A stretch of DNA of 32,001 nucleotides from an uncultured Bacteroidota bacterium (lineage in GTDB: Bacteria > Bacteroidota > Bacteroidia > Chitinophagales > Chitinophagaceae): NCBI GenBank assembly GCA_946479615.1, contig CAMLGR010000040.1, positions 1-32,001 of the forward strand, written 5' to 3'. Under the pieces are notes generated by a model. It saw only the letters and a program-made list of their open reading frames with translations, had not been told where the DNA came from and did no database searches. Position 1 is the first letter of the stretch. Each line of letters opens with the position of its first letter. Both the position numbers and the translations under genes were made by a program. Shown here piece by piece: positions 16,683 through 24,486 of this stretch.

Positions 16683-16835
16683 ATGTCATTGTTGAACCAG
16701 AAAAACAGCAAAGGAAAAAAGAAAGCGGATAAAAAGGGTGGCACAGCCGCTGGCCAGGGTTCTAAGTTTATTCAGAAACCCAAGTCAGGCTTTGTCAGCA
16801 AACAACAAAATACCGGCTCACAAAGAGGCAGCTAA
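16683..16835 (+). CDS. Small basic protein, 50 residues, unknown function
   Basis: A short frame between two minus-strand genes. It begins MSLLNQKNSKGKKKADKKGG and ends NTGSQRGS. It is strongly basic (many Lys, little acidic), rich in Gly, Ser and Gln, and has no hydrophobic segment or signal peptide, so it is probably cytoplasmic and disordered. It could bind nucleic acid or ribosomes, but nothing proves this. Support for a real gene: a -7 promoter element 20 bases ahead of the ATG, a gap between genes just large enough to hold it, and a composition unlike random translation. I recall no named family with certainty. Confidence 0.6.
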   Translation: MSLLNQKNSKGKKKADKKGGTAAGQGSKFIQKPKSGFVSKQQNTGSQRGS

Positions 16836-16847
16836 GCCAGCCCTGCT

Positions 16848-17240
16848 TCAGTATTTCACACCGTGACTATCTGCGCTTCCTGCAATATGCAGGGCAAAAG
16901 CAGCAAGCGCAGTATCTTTCAGCATATTGATCAATGCACCCTGCCGCATGCCGGCATCTCCTGCCTCCCGGTAATTGGGAAGATGGATCGTGATCACAAA
17001 AATGATCAGTAAGACCGCCAGCAGGTATCCTGCCAGTTTCACCCATTTATTCGTGATGAATGCCAGCGCCGCCAGGATAAACGACGCTCCTACCACGTAT
17101 ACCCATACAATACCCCCGGGAATATTAGAAGGTACAAATACCAGCAGGTTGTGCGGATGCTGAAAATGATAAATTCCGAAAATGATCATGATAACAGCTA
17201 AAAGATAGATGGCAATGCGGGAAATTAATCGTTGGGTCAT
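16848..17240 (-). CDS. DoxX-like small membrane protein
   Basis: 130 residues with four hydrophobic segments: about 8-23 (IAIYLLAVIMIIFGIYHF), 41-62 (GGIVWVYVVGASFILAALAFIT), 67-87 (LAGYLLAVLLIIFVITIHL) and 107-122. Between segments three and four is a short loop, PNYREAGDAGMRQGALINMLKD, and the first segment ends in FGIYHFQHP. The four-helix layout and the GxxHF-like motif after helix one resemble the DoxX/DoxD-like family, whose members are thought to act in redox or thiosulfate-related steps, but the match is loose and the function is open. It stands alone and converges on the small basic gene, with 12 bases between stops. Confidence 0.7.
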   Translation of the reverse strand: MTQRLISRIAIYLLAVIMIIFGIYHFQHPHNLLVFVPSNIPGGIVWVYVVGASFILAALAFITNKWVKLAGYLLAVLLIIFVITIHLPNYREAGDAGMRQGALINMLKDTALAAFALHIAGSADSHGVKY

Positions 17241-17311
17241 AACTGAAATTTTAAAGTGAACAATTATGAATACTAAAACGAAAATCCTTCATGCGGAGAG
17301 CTGCATCTGAA

Positions 17312-18322
17312 CTATCTCTTCTTTATATTCAACCGGTATCTTAACACTGCATCATTGTTATACATGATGTGCAGCCATTCCACCGCTTCCGAATTGACGG
17401 GGAATGTATAAGATACCTTTCTGCCCGGTCCGGTTACATCGGGTTTTACAAACGCATAGGTGGGCGCAACAGTCAATGAATCCCATAAGGAATCGGGTAC
17501 GATGGAGATATTGCGGAAAGGAACGGCGGTCTCAAGTTCAAGATGAATCGTATCACCCACACGGGCTTCAATAATACCACGCGCAGGATAATAATCCATG
17601 ATATCATATTTGACATAAGAACGTTGCCGGAACGGCATATAACGAAATTCGAATAAGGGCGGCGGATTGTCGAGTAATGTCCAGCGGAGATCATCGGGAT
17701 AATGATGACGGATAAAATCTTCGGGTGGTGTCAGGAAATAATATTCATCATAGAATTTAATGAACTCGTCGGTAGAGCGCGAAACAAAACCACTGGCCCA
17801 GGTGACATCCAGTAAATGCCAGGCGCTATCGATATATACTGCATTCCAGGAATGATTGGAACGGAATTTCTGATCCATTCTTTCCATATCCGAACGCGCA
17901 TAACCGGTAACGATCTCCGACACAATACCCGCATGATCGCACAACGATTTAAACAAGCGGGCATACCCGTCACAGATCGTTCTTTTATCCTGCAAAACCT
18001 TGATGGCAACTCTTTCTGTAACAGGTTTGAGTTCACCGGCATCCGGCATTTCCGGTTCATTGTCCTGCCAGTCGTTATTCTTCCTGTTTTTACGGGGAAC
18101 CGGTTTATAGTAACTGATATTGGTAGCTATCCAGTGAAAGATCGCTTTTACTTTTTCTTTTTCGGTATGACAATTGGCAGTAAGGGCTGCAGCCAGTGAA
18201 GCAGGATCTTTTTCGTCGATGCGGCCCGGTCGCGATATAGTATTATCGATACTGGTAAAATGATCCTGGGAATAAACCATTCCAGTCAATAACAAGGTCC
18301 ATATCGTTAGTGCCACTTTCAT
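17312..18322 (-). CDS. Transglutaminase-like domain exported protein
   Basis: 336 residues. A signal peptide (1-18, ending VYSQ) is followed by the transglutaminase-like fold, about 55-180: EKEKVKAIFHWIATNISYY, a variable Lys/Asn/Asp-rich insert (75-95), and the Cys-His-Asp triad Cys117 in RTICDGYARLF, His157 in NHSWNAVYI and Asp172 in HLLDVTWASG. The C-terminal 150 residues look like a beta-rich accessory domain (DUF-type, with RVGDTIHLELETAVPF and VSYTFPVNS). Such proteins may be cysteine peptidases or cross-linkers; the activity is not proven. It is the last gene before the LytTR operon on the same strand, separated by 226 bases with an inverted repeat. Confidence 0.85.
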   Translation of the reverse strand: MKVALTIWTLLLTGMVYSQDHFTSIDNTISRPGRIDEKDPASLAAALTANCHTEKEKVKAIFHWIATNISYYKPVPRKNRKNNDWQDNEPEMPDAGELKPVTERVAIKVLQDKRTICDGYARLFKSLCDHAGIVSEIVTGYARSDMERMDQKFRSNHSWNAVYIDSAWHLLDVTWASGFVSRSTDEFIKFYDEYYFLTPPEDFIRHHYPDDLRWTLLDNPPPLFEFRYMPFRQRSYVKYDIMDYYPARGIIEARVGDTIHLELETAVPFRNISIVPDSLWDSLTVAPTYAFVKPDVTGPGRKVSYTFPVNSEAVEWLHIMYNNDAVLRYRLNIKKR

Positions 18323-18347
18323 GACAAAACACAGCTCGTGGTAGTGG

Positions 18348-18480
18348 TGTTAAGTTTTAGGTGTTAGGTGTTACTGGTTTAGGATTAGTATCAATCTTTA
18401 TAAGCAGGAAAATATTTACAGGATTCAGCCATTTATAACTTAACAGTTAAAACCTGAAATTTAACACCTACAACCTAACA
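18348..18480. repeat. Imperfect inverted repeat (ttaggtgtta units)
   Basis: Arm 18348-18366 (tgttaagttttaggtgtta) matches the reverse complement of 18462-18480 with two mismatches. The left side also repeats ttaggtgtta in tandem. It lies between the regulator stop and the transglutaminase start, so it may end the regulator transcript. Confidence 0.5.
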
Positions 18481-18548
18481 TCTGATTAAAGTTATCAAAA
18501 TATCCCGGCATCCCCGGATAAGTTTTACACTTAGTGAAAACGCTTGTG

Positions 18549-19271
18549 CTAGCGGCGTAAAAAACGATTATTGACCAGTTTTGCCATCACTTCCTCTTTT
18601 AAAGTGCGGCTGATGGGTATATGATGCTGACCGATGCAGATATCATTGGCCTCGATGTTATCGATCTTTGACGCAGCAATGATGTATGATTTATGAGTGC
18701 GGATAAACCTGTCGGCAGGCAGGTATTCTTCCACCGCTTTAAAGGTGAGATAAGTGATAAATTTTTTATCCTTTGTATAGATAATAACGTAATTCTGCAG
18801 GGCTTCTGCAAATAAGATATCTTCAAAAAATAGCTTGACCAGTTTATTATCTGATTTTATAAAAAAATAATCGGCTGCCGCCGTTCTTTTTACTTCATTA
18901 TTCTGCTCTCTTACTTCATAATACTCCTTTGCTTTCATAGCGGCTTTCAGGAAGCGTTCAAAAGAGATAGGTTTAACGAGATAATCCAGCGCATTGACCT
19001 CAAATCCTTCCAGTGCATATTGCGGGTAAGCCGTGGTGAATATAACAGGTGGCGGTTGCTGCAATGTTTTGAAAAATTCAAGCCCGGTGATCTTTGGCAT
19101 TTGTATATCGAGAAAAAGCAATTGCACTGCGTTTCCGGAAAGAACACTTGTTGCTTTAAGAGCAGTATCATACTCACCAGCCAGTTCCAGGAAATCCACA
19201 TCAGCAATATATTCTTTCAGTCCTTTGCGGGCCAGCGGCTCATCATCTATGATTATACATTTTATACGCAT
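18549..19271 (-). CDS. LytTR family response regulator
   Basis: 240 residues. The N-terminal receiver domain (1-120) has the acidic pair DD (9-10), the phospho-acceptor Asp55 in LLFLDIQMPK, Thr in VIFTTAYPQYA (about 79) and the conserved Lys100 in LDYLVKPISF. The C-terminal LytTR DNA-binding domain (about 132-236) shows DYFFIKSDNKLVKLFFEDILFAEALQNYV, then FIRTHKSYIIAASKIDNIEA and HIPISRTLKEEV. It binds promoter repeats as a dimer in this family. The kinase is two genes upstream, and the DinB-like gene starts the shared operon between them; 2 bases separate this gene from it. The direct target genes cannot be seen here. Confidence 0.93.
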   Translation of the reverse strand: MRIKCIIIDDEPLARKGLKEYIADVDFLELAGEYDTALKATSVLSGNAVQLLFLDIQMPKITGLEFFKTLQQPPPVIFTTAYPQYALEGFEVNALDYLVKPISFERFLKAAMKAKEYYEVREQNNEVKRTAAADYFFIKSDNKLVKLFFEDILFAEALQNYVIIYTKDKKFITYLTFKAVEEYLPADRFIRTHKSYIIAASKIDNIEANDICIGQHHIPISRTLKEEVMAKLVNNRFLRR

Positions 19272-19273
19272 AC

Positions 19274-20104
19274 CTAGGCCATTACAGATATCATATTCAA
19301 TACAATTCCTCCCGGTTCCCGGTCGCCCTTTATTTCAAACCCATCTGGCATATCTTCCTTCCGGATACTTTTGGAAAAAAGTTTCCAGGCAATATTACCA
19401 TCGATGATTGTTTCGGCTACAACGGGTCCTGCTGCCGCATCCGCCAATTTCCATTGTGTTTCTCTTCGTATCAAAAACCATTCAGCCCCACCCTCACCCG
19501 TGATCGTTGTCTTCAGTACGGTTCCCTCTTTCGCAACATGGCCGGAAGCTGTAAACGGCCATGCCTGCATAAATATATTCAGCAGCGGGTAGTAGAATTC
19601 TTTTGCCAGTAATTCCTTATTGCTCATCGCATCGCGGATCTGTTGCTGGTGCAGCCAGCGTTCGGTATACTCTCTTGCTATATCAAACCAGTTATATGAC
19701 ATACCCTCCCCTGCCCAACTAACGGGATAAGCAGAAGGAGCAAAAGGATCGAGCGAGTTGAATATCTTCACCACTTCCTCATTACTGGATTCCAGCAGCG
19801 AAGTAATGATTGCCGGGCTCACTCTTTTCATAGCATGGACCCAGTCGGCATTTAAAGTATTGAGATAACCGACCAGGTCATCGTTGTTATGAATAACAGC
19901 GCCGGGAGGAAGCGACCATTGATCTCTTTTCAGGGAGATCAACCGCAGGTTACCATCCAGTAAATGCGCAGCCACATCTTTTATTACCCATTTTTTGGCA
20001 ATGGTCCGGCGTTGCCAGTCATTCACCGGAAGACTGCGGAGAAATGATAACAGCATACCATTGAGGCGGGGAAACAAATCAAGTATATCGATCGGTGGTT
20101 TCAT
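19274..20104 (-). CDS. DinB / maleylpyruvate isomerase N-terminal domain protein
   Basis: About 279 residues from ATG 20113 (overlapping the kinase stop), or 276 from ATG 20104, one base after the kinase stop, listed here. The fold is the MDMPI/DinB four-helix bundle: IAKKWVIKDVAAHLLDGNLRL gives His50 (numbered from 20113), and AREYTERWLHQQQIRDA gives Glu151 and His155. This spacing fits the H-E-H metal triad of Corynebacterium maleylpyruvate isomerase. The C-terminal third (from about 185) is a separate alpha/beta piece (SGHVAKEGTVLKTTITGEGGAEWFLIRRETQWKLADAA), as in SCP-like MDMPI C-terminal domains. Family members use mycothiol or bacillithiol. It lies inside a LytS/LytTR operon, which is unusual. 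Confidence 0.82.
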   Translation of the reverse strand: MKPPIDILDLFPRLNGMLLSFLRSLPVNDWQRRTIAKKWVIKDVAAHLLDGNLRLISLKRDQWSLPPGAVIHNNDDLVGYLNTLNADWVHAMKRVSPAIITSLLESSNEEVVKIFNSLDPFAPSAYPVSWAGEGMSYNWFDIAREYTERWLHQQQIRDAMSNKELLAKEFYYPLLNIFMQAWPFTASGHVAKEGTVLKTTITGEGGAEWFLIRRETQWKLADAAAGPVVAETIIDGNIAWKLFSKSIRKEDMPDGFEIKGDREPGGIVLNMISVMA

Positions 20105-20105
20105 A

Positions 20106-21131
20106 TTACTCATCCAGTTTTAACCGGAGCTCTACTGTATAAAGATCATTTTTATCTTCGATATGAAGCGAATACCTGTCAGGGTATAATAATTCAAGCC
20201 TGCGTTTTACATTCACCAATCCGATACCACCTTGTTTTTCTGTTGTTCTGCCGGGTTCTTTTGAGTTTTCAATAGTAAAAATAAAATGGCCATTGCTTCG
20301 TACCAGGTCCAGCTTTACAAAATTGTCCTTGGTAGCATATCCTGAAATATGCTTGAAAGCATTTTCCACAAACGGTATCAATAATAATGGCTCGATGGAA
20401 AAACCTTTTACATCAGGCTGGCTATTGAACTCGACCGAATACTTTTCGTCTTTACGTAATTTCTGTAGCGCGACATAATCCCGCAGGTAAGTCACTTCCC
20501 GTTCTACAGGGATCTTTGCGCCATTCAATTCATATAGCTGGTAGCGCAGCATATCGGAGAATTTATGTAATGATTCACGGGCTGCCGCATTATTTTTATC
20601 GATCAGGAAATAAACGGAATTGAGCGAATTGAACAGGAAATGAGGATTGATCTGTGATTTCAGGAAATTCAATTCGGCTTCTGCTTTTTCTTTGGCTGTT
20701 TCAGCCATCCGCTGCTGTAGCTGCGAATAATCAAACATCAGTTTGATCGCGATGCCGGCAATCACCAGGAAAAAATGAGGAAGTATATTATCATAAATAC
20801 GTGTCTTCAAATCGCCTGATAAACTCATCATAACCGGGTTATGGGTAACACGACCGAGAATATTCATTTTTATAATACTGCTGATCACGATCATGACGAT
20901 AAACCCCAATACAAACCATACATACTTCTTTTTATAGAGAAGCCGGGGGATCAAAAGATAATTGGTGAGATAAACCAGGAAGGCCAGATCAACAACTTTG
21001 ATCAGGGTTACCGCGGCGGCCATATCCGCTGATGTATAATCCTGGTAACGGAGAAAATACCAGGTGCCAAAGACCAGCATCCAGAAAAAAACATGATGCC
21101 CCTTGTATTTTATCAGGTTCCGGTTTTGCAT
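20106..21131 (-). CDS. LytS-type sensor histidine kinase
   Basis: 341 residues. Four hydrophobic segments in the first 130 residues (about 14-28, 40-60, 71-90, 117-133) form an unrecognised membrane sensor. A short coiled linker (AETAKEKAEAELNFLKSQ) leads to the His_kinase domain: phospho-acceptor His164 in QINPHFLFNSLNSV, then SDMLRYQLY. The HATPase part has the N-box IPFVENAFKHI (Asn257) and the G-box GGIGLVNVKRRLELLYP near 300. These kinases are paired with LytTR regulators, here two genes downstream. It is the first gene of the operon, with TTATTTTG as a near-consensus -7 on the minus strand. What it senses is unknown. Confidence 0.93.
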   Translation of the reverse strand: MQNRNLIKYKGHHVFFWMLVFGTWYFLRYQDYTSADMAAAVTLIKVVDLAFLVYLTNYLLIPRLLYKKKYVWFVLGFIVMIVISSIIKMNILGRVTHNPVMMSLSGDLKTRIYDNILPHFFLVIAGIAIKLMFDYSQLQQRMAETAKEKAEAELNFLKSQINPHFLFNSLNSVYFLIDKNNAAARESLHKFSDMLRYQLYELNGAKIPVEREVTYLRDYVALQKLRKDEKYSVEFNSQPDVKGFSIEPLLLIPFVENAFKHISGYATKDNFVKLDLVRSNGHFIFTIENSKEPGRTTEKQGGIGLVNVKRRLELLYPDRYSLHIEDKNDLYTVELRLKLDE

Positions 21132-21234
21132 ACCTCAAAATAAAATTACACGATATCACCGGTAAAAAATCTTAGACAAAAGGGGTATTTGACTTGATAA
21201 AATGCAATACGCTGACCAGGGATCATGGTTATTA

Positions 21235-21894
21235 TCAACCATTTTCTTTTTGTCGTTCACCAAATAAAAGATTACCGATACGGACCATCGTAGATCCTGT
21301 TTGAATGGCCAGTTGGTAATCCGAAGACATCCCCATCGATAACACCCGGAAGGATGGACTGGCATATTTATGAAAAAGGCTTTCCAGGTAGCGGAATTCT
21401 TTTTCAATCGTTTCTTTATTATCGGAAAAAGAGGCCATTCCCATCAGCCCGGTAACTTTTACGTGTGGCAAAGGATCATTCGCCAGTTCCGTCATCACTT
21501 CTTCCAGTTCTTTTTCATCCAGCCCGAACTTGGTTTCTTCCTGTGCGATATGCACCTGCAAGAGACAGTCGATACTACGATTGGCTTTTCCCGCCTGCTT
21601 ATTGATCTCCTTTAATAACTTAAAACTATCAACTCCATGAATGAGGTGTACGAACGGGGCAATATATTTCACCTTATTGCTTTGCAAATGACCGATATAA
21701 TGCCAGCGGATATCTGCCGGCAACTGTGGTTGTTTGGTGGTCAGTTCCTGTACATAATTCTCTCCGAAATCCCGTTGCCCCAGGTCATACAATTCCCGGA
21801 TATCACTTACCGGTTTGGTTTTGGAAACAGCCACCAGTGTAACCTTATCGTTTAATTCAGCCAGTATCTTCCGGTATTGTTCAACATTGATCAT
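21235..21894 (-). CDS. YggS family pyridoxal-phosphate-binding protein (PLPBP)
   Basis: 219 residues. Binds PLP and buffers its supply in the cytoplasm; no enzyme activity is established for the family. The PLP lysine is Lys25 in LVAVSKTKP, followed by FGENYVQE, WHYIGHLQSNKVKYIAP, VHLIHGVDSFKLLKEIN, VHIAQEETKFGLDEKEL, GLMGMASF and the phosphate-site stretch LSMGMSSDYQLAIQTGSTMVRIG. Length and motif order are normal. The frame also allows GTG at 21900 (MTM...), but ATG 21894 is preferred; a near -7 element (CAACTTTG) lies 19 bases upstream on the minus strand. It stands downstream of the acyl-CoA dehydrogenase but has its own promoter behind that gene's terminator. Confidence 0.95.
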   Translation of the reverse strand: MINVEQYRKILAELNDKVTLVAVSKTKPVSDIRELYDLGQRDFGENYVQELTTKQPQLPADIRWHYIGHLQSNKVKYIAPFVHLIHGVDSFKLLKEINKQAGKANRSIDCLLQVHIAQEETKFGLDEKELEEVMTELANDPLPHVKVTGLMGMASFSDNKETIEKEFRYLESLFHKYASPSFRVLSMGMSSDYQLAIQTGSTMVRIGNLLFGERQKENG

Positions 21895-21936
21895 CGTCAC
21901 AATTTATCGGTGCAAAGTTGTTATAACTCCATCAAA

Positions 21937-21966
21937 TAAAAAAGCCGTTATGCAAAGCTAACGGCT
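21937..21966 (-). terminator. Rho-independent terminator of the acyl-CoA dehydrogenase gene
   Basis: agccgtta (21943-21950) pairs perfectly with taacggct (21959-21966). On the minus strand the stem is followed by TTTTTTATTT. It lies 20 bases past the stop at 21987. Confidence 0.85.
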
Positions 21967-21986
21967 GACAAGCAGGGTTATTGATC

Positions 21987-23141
21987 TTATTTCAGAATAG
22001 AACGGCTGATCACAATACGTTGTACTTCGCTGGTGCCTTCATAGATCTGCGTGATCTTGGCGTCACGCATCAGTCGTTCCACATGATATTCTTTTACAAA
22101 TCCATACCCGCCATGTATCTGCACGGCTTCTACGGCTGTCCACATAGCTGTTTCCGAAGCATATACTTTAGCCATCGAGGAACTGAGTGTATAATCGATC
22201 TTCTGATCTTTCTCCCAGGCTGCTTTCAGGCATAACAAGCGGGCTGCTTCTACTTTTGTGGCCATATCGGCGAGTTTGAAAGCAATAGCCTGATGATTCA
22301 TGATCTCAGTACCAAATGCCTTCCGTGTCTTGGAATACTCTTTGGCGAGTTCATAGGCGCCGCTGGCAATACCCAGTGCCTGTGAAGCAATACCGATCCG
22401 TCCGCCAGCTAATGTTTTCATGGCGAATTTGAAACCGAACCCATCTTCGCCGATACGGTTCTCCTTAGGCACTTTTACGTCCGAGAACATAACGGTATGT
22501 GTATCGCTGCCACGGATACCGAGCTTATTTTCTTTAGCGGCCACGGTAACGCCGGGCCATTTTTTTTCTACGATAAATGCATTGATCCCTTTTGATCCTT
22601 TTGAAACATCTGTCTGGGCAATGACAAGGTAAACGTCGGCGGTGCCGCCATTGGTGATCCAGTTCTTGGTTCCATTCAGCAGGTAATGATCGCCTTTATC
22701 TTCTGCAGTAGTGCGTTGGGAGGTAGCATCGCTACCGGCTTCCGGTTCGCTGAGCATGAAAGCCCCGATATATAATTCGCCGTCTTTCTTTCCCTGCGCG
22801 AGCGGGGTGAGGTATTTCTTTTTTTGTTCTTCAGAGCCATATTCCTGCAATCCATAACAAACAAGGCTGTTATTCACGCTCATACACACGCTGACACTGG
22901 CATCTATCCTGGAGATTTCTTCCATGGCCAGTACATAGCTGATCGTATCCATACCGGCGCCGCCATATTCAGGTTTTACCATCATGCCCATAAAACCGAG
23001 GTCGGCCAGTTTCATGATCTGTTCACGGGGGAATTGTTGTTTTTCATCGCGTTCAATAACACCTGGCAGGCATTCATTACGGGCAAAATCCCGGGCTGCT
23101 TTCTGGATCATTAAATGCTCTTCATTCAGTTGAAATTGCAT
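21987..23141 (-). CDS. Acyl-CoA dehydrogenase (short/medium-chain type)
   Basis: 384 residues, the usual length. Flavoprotein oxidising acyl-CoA to trans-2-enoyl-CoA and passing electrons to ETF. Signatures: GYGLQ-like CYGLQEYGSEEQKKKYL, GAFMLSEPEAGSDATSQRTTAE (family signature 1, flavin/substrate contact), GTKNWITNGGTADVYLV, LGIRGSDTHTVMFSDVKVP, and signature 2 QIHGGYGFVKEYHVERLMRDAKITQIYEGTSEVQR. The Glu in IYEGTSE matches the catalytic base of butyryl- and medium-chain enzymes; preference for short or medium chains is inferred. It is monocistronic with its own promoter (23162-23169) and terminator. No ETF genes are nearby. Confidence 0.95.
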   Translation of the reverse strand: MQFQLNEEHLMIQKAARDFARNECLPGVIERDEKQQFPREQIMKLADLGFMGMMVKPEYGGAGMDTISYVLAMEEISRIDASVSVCMSVNNSLVCYGLQEYGSEEQKKKYLTPLAQGKKDGELYIGAFMLSEPEAGSDATSQRTTAEDKGDHYLLNGTKNWITNGGTADVYLVIAQTDVSKGSKGINAFIVEKKWPGVTVAAKENKLGIRGSDTHTVMFSDVKVPKENRIGEDGFGFKFAMKTLAGGRIGIASQALGIASGAYELAKEYSKTRKAFGTEIMNHQAIAFKLADMATKVEAARLLCLKAAWEKDQKIDYTLSSSMAKVYASETAMWTAVEAVQIHGGYGFVKEYHVERLMRDAKITQIYEGTSEVQRIVISRSILK

Positions 23142-23161
23142 GGCATGGCAAATTGAGGCCG

Positions 23162-23169
23162 CAAAGATA
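23162..23169 (-). promoter_or_regulatory. -7 promoter element for the acyl-CoA dehydrogenase gene
   Basis: The minus strand reads TATCTTTG, an exact TAnnTTTG match, 20 bases upstream of the ATG at 23141. Confidence 0.6.
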
Positions 23170-23286
23170 AGGGGTAGGTTTTATACCTGAACAATTGTTA
23201 GTGCCTGAATCAACGGTCAAAGAAATCGCTGATTTCACGAGGAAACCAATTTGCTCCTGGCTTTAACCGCTTCCTCATGGTTACAA

Positions 23287-23394
23287 CTAATTTACCGATG
23301 GGTTCAACTTCACCATGGTTTCAACCATGAATCCACGAATGCCCAACCAATTACCAGCCGGATCTTCCAAATACGCTATCTTCAGACCAATAGT
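23287..23394 (-). pseudogene. Remnant of a glyoxalase/VOC-family gene (C-terminal end only)
   Basis: Read on the minus strand, this 36-codon piece translates to TIGLKIAYLEDPAGNWLGIRGF and then runs to a TAG. The GLKIAYLEDPAGNWL pattern is the usual last beta-alpha-beta edge of VOC superfamily proteins (glyoxalase, bleomycin resistance, dioxygenase). In-frame stop codons occur just upstream, there is no start codon, and the preceding domain half is absent. The piece is therefore best read as a decayed fragment. It lies in the gap between the acyl-CoA dehydrogenase promoter and the divergent GNAT gene. Confidence 0.55.
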
Positions 23395-23424
23395 TAATCT
23401 GCATTATTAAACATTCTTACTTAT

Positions 23425-23871
23425 ATGCGCCTTTCTATTATCGGGTACAACAGTCCCGCCTATCAGCAAATGGTTGCGCTCCGGATGGAAGTACTCCGGA
23501 AGCCGCTGGGCCTGACCTTTACGCCCGAACAATTAGCCGCTGAATCAAACGACATATTCATAGCCGCTTTTGACGACCAGGAAATGGTGGGTTGTTGTGT
23601 GCTTAGTCATTATCACGAGGATACGATGCAGTTGCGGCAGATGGCCGTTAAGGAAGGAAGGCAGACGAAGGGTGTGGGAAGAGAGATCCTGGTTTTTGCG
23701 GAACAGGTGGCGCTGGAAAAGGGGTATGGCATTTTAATGATGCATGCCCGGAATGTCGCGATAGGATTTTATAAAAAATGCGGGTATGAGACCCGCGGAG
23801 AGGAATTTATCGAAGTAACGGTTCCGCACTATCACATGGAAAAAGCGTTACGAGGTGACACCTCCAACTGA
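23425..23871 (+). CDS. GNAT family N-acetyltransferase
   Basis: 148 residues of the ElaA/YjcF-like GNAT kind. The fold is seen in EMVGCCVLSHYHEDTMQLRQMAVKEGRQTKGVGREILVFAEQVALEKGY, where QTKGVG (80-85) is the acetyl-CoA loop, and in HARNVAIGFYKKCGYETRGEEFIEVTVPHYHMEKAL at the end. The acceptor is unknown. The ATG at 23425 has no clear Shine-Dalgarno. The last codons (RGDTSN) are written by the first GGTGACACC repeat of the following cluster, so the natural stop may have been displaced by the repeat. It has no close neighbour on the same strand. Confidence 0.9.
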   Translation: MRLSIIGYNSPAYQQMVALRMEVLRKPLGLTFTPEQLAAESNDIFIAAFDDQEMVGCCVLSHYHEDTMQLRQMAVKEGRQTKGVGREILVFAEQVALEKGYGILMMHARNVAIGFYKKCGYETRGEEFIEVTVPHYHMEKALRGDTSN

Positions 23872-23996
23872 AGGTGACACCCCGGTTTTCAGGCGGAATC
23901 CGGGGGAAGGTGACACCTCGGCCCCCCGGGTGACACCTAGTTCTCGATCTGCGATTCGAAAAAACTCTCGTTACACAATACCGCATCAGGTGACAC
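23853..23996. repeat. Cluster of five GGTGACACC near-palindromes
   Basis: Copies (ggtg-a-cacc core) lie at 23853-23863, 23872-23881, 23908-23918, 23928-23938 and 23988-23996, the last being ggtgacaca. Spacing is irregular (19, 36, 20 and 60 bases), so it is not a CRISPR. Each unit is a near-palindrome around a central A/T. The first copy enters the end of the GNAT gene. Copies four and five share ggtgacac.tagtt and bracket the 3' end of the small minus-strand gene. Confidence 0.75.
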
Positions 23997-24191
23997 ATAG
24001 TTTAATAATGTGTTGTTGATAATCTGCTCCAATTCCTCCTTACTCGCACAATAAGCCGTATTGGTCAGCGCCAGCTTGTAAGAATTGATTTTGTAATATG
24101 CAAGACGGGAAGTTTCTGTAGTATGATCATCAATGAAATGAAACTGCTCGGCAATATGTGCCTGGTCATTGTGGTACGGATGGTGATACAT
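23937..24191 (-). CDS. Small hypothetical protein, 84 residues
   Basis: I do not recognise this family. The frame begins MYHHPYHNDQAHIAEQFHFIDD and continues with RLAYYKINSYKLALTNTAYCASKEELEQIINNTLLNYVSPD. Composition is balanced (acidic, Asn, Leu, Ile), more like a real soluble protein than a shadow, with no signal peptide or membrane segment. Two Cys occur, near residues 48 and 73. The codons for YVSP contain one GGTGACACC-type repeat (on the minus strand tgtgtcacc), and the stop codon TAG is part of a second copy exactly 60 bases away, in frame. The last 20 residues may therefore be a repeat-driven extension. No promoter was found. It could also be chance. Confidence 0.45.
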   Translation of the reverse strand: MYHHPYHNDQAHIAEQFHFIDDHTTETSRLAYYKINSYKLALTNTAYCASKEELEQIINNTLLNYVSPDAVLCNESFFESQIEN

Positions 24192-24445
24192 GACAATCAG
24201 CGTTTGGTTTTTCAGGATTTGGATTACTCTTTTAAAAACGTGAAATCAGAATACAAATTGCATGATTTCTCATTTTCATGATAATCAAACTCTTAGGAGA
24301 CTTATCTGAAAAACAAGTGAAATAAAAATATCGACCTCACTTTATATACGCACCCACATTCTCAGCCGGTTTCAACTTTATTCCGTTTTAGCCAAACATT
24401 TAGCACTCTCATCCGTTCCTTAGATAATCGCAGCCATTTTTGATA

Positions 24446-24453
24446 TACCTTTG
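24446..24453 (+). promoter_or_regulatory. -7 promoter element for ccmE-ccmF
   Basis: TACCTTTG matches TAnnTTTG exactly, 33 bases before the ccmE ATG. The upstream 24192-24445 holds nothing else I can identify. Confidence 0.6.
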
Positions 24454-24486
24454 CACCGCATTTACTAAAGCCCCTCCCGCAGCATC

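Noticed and set aside
23853..23996. GGTGACACC repeats as a CRISPR array
   Set aside because: Units are only 9-11 bases and spacing is irregular (19, 36, 20, 60 bases); no cas genes are near.
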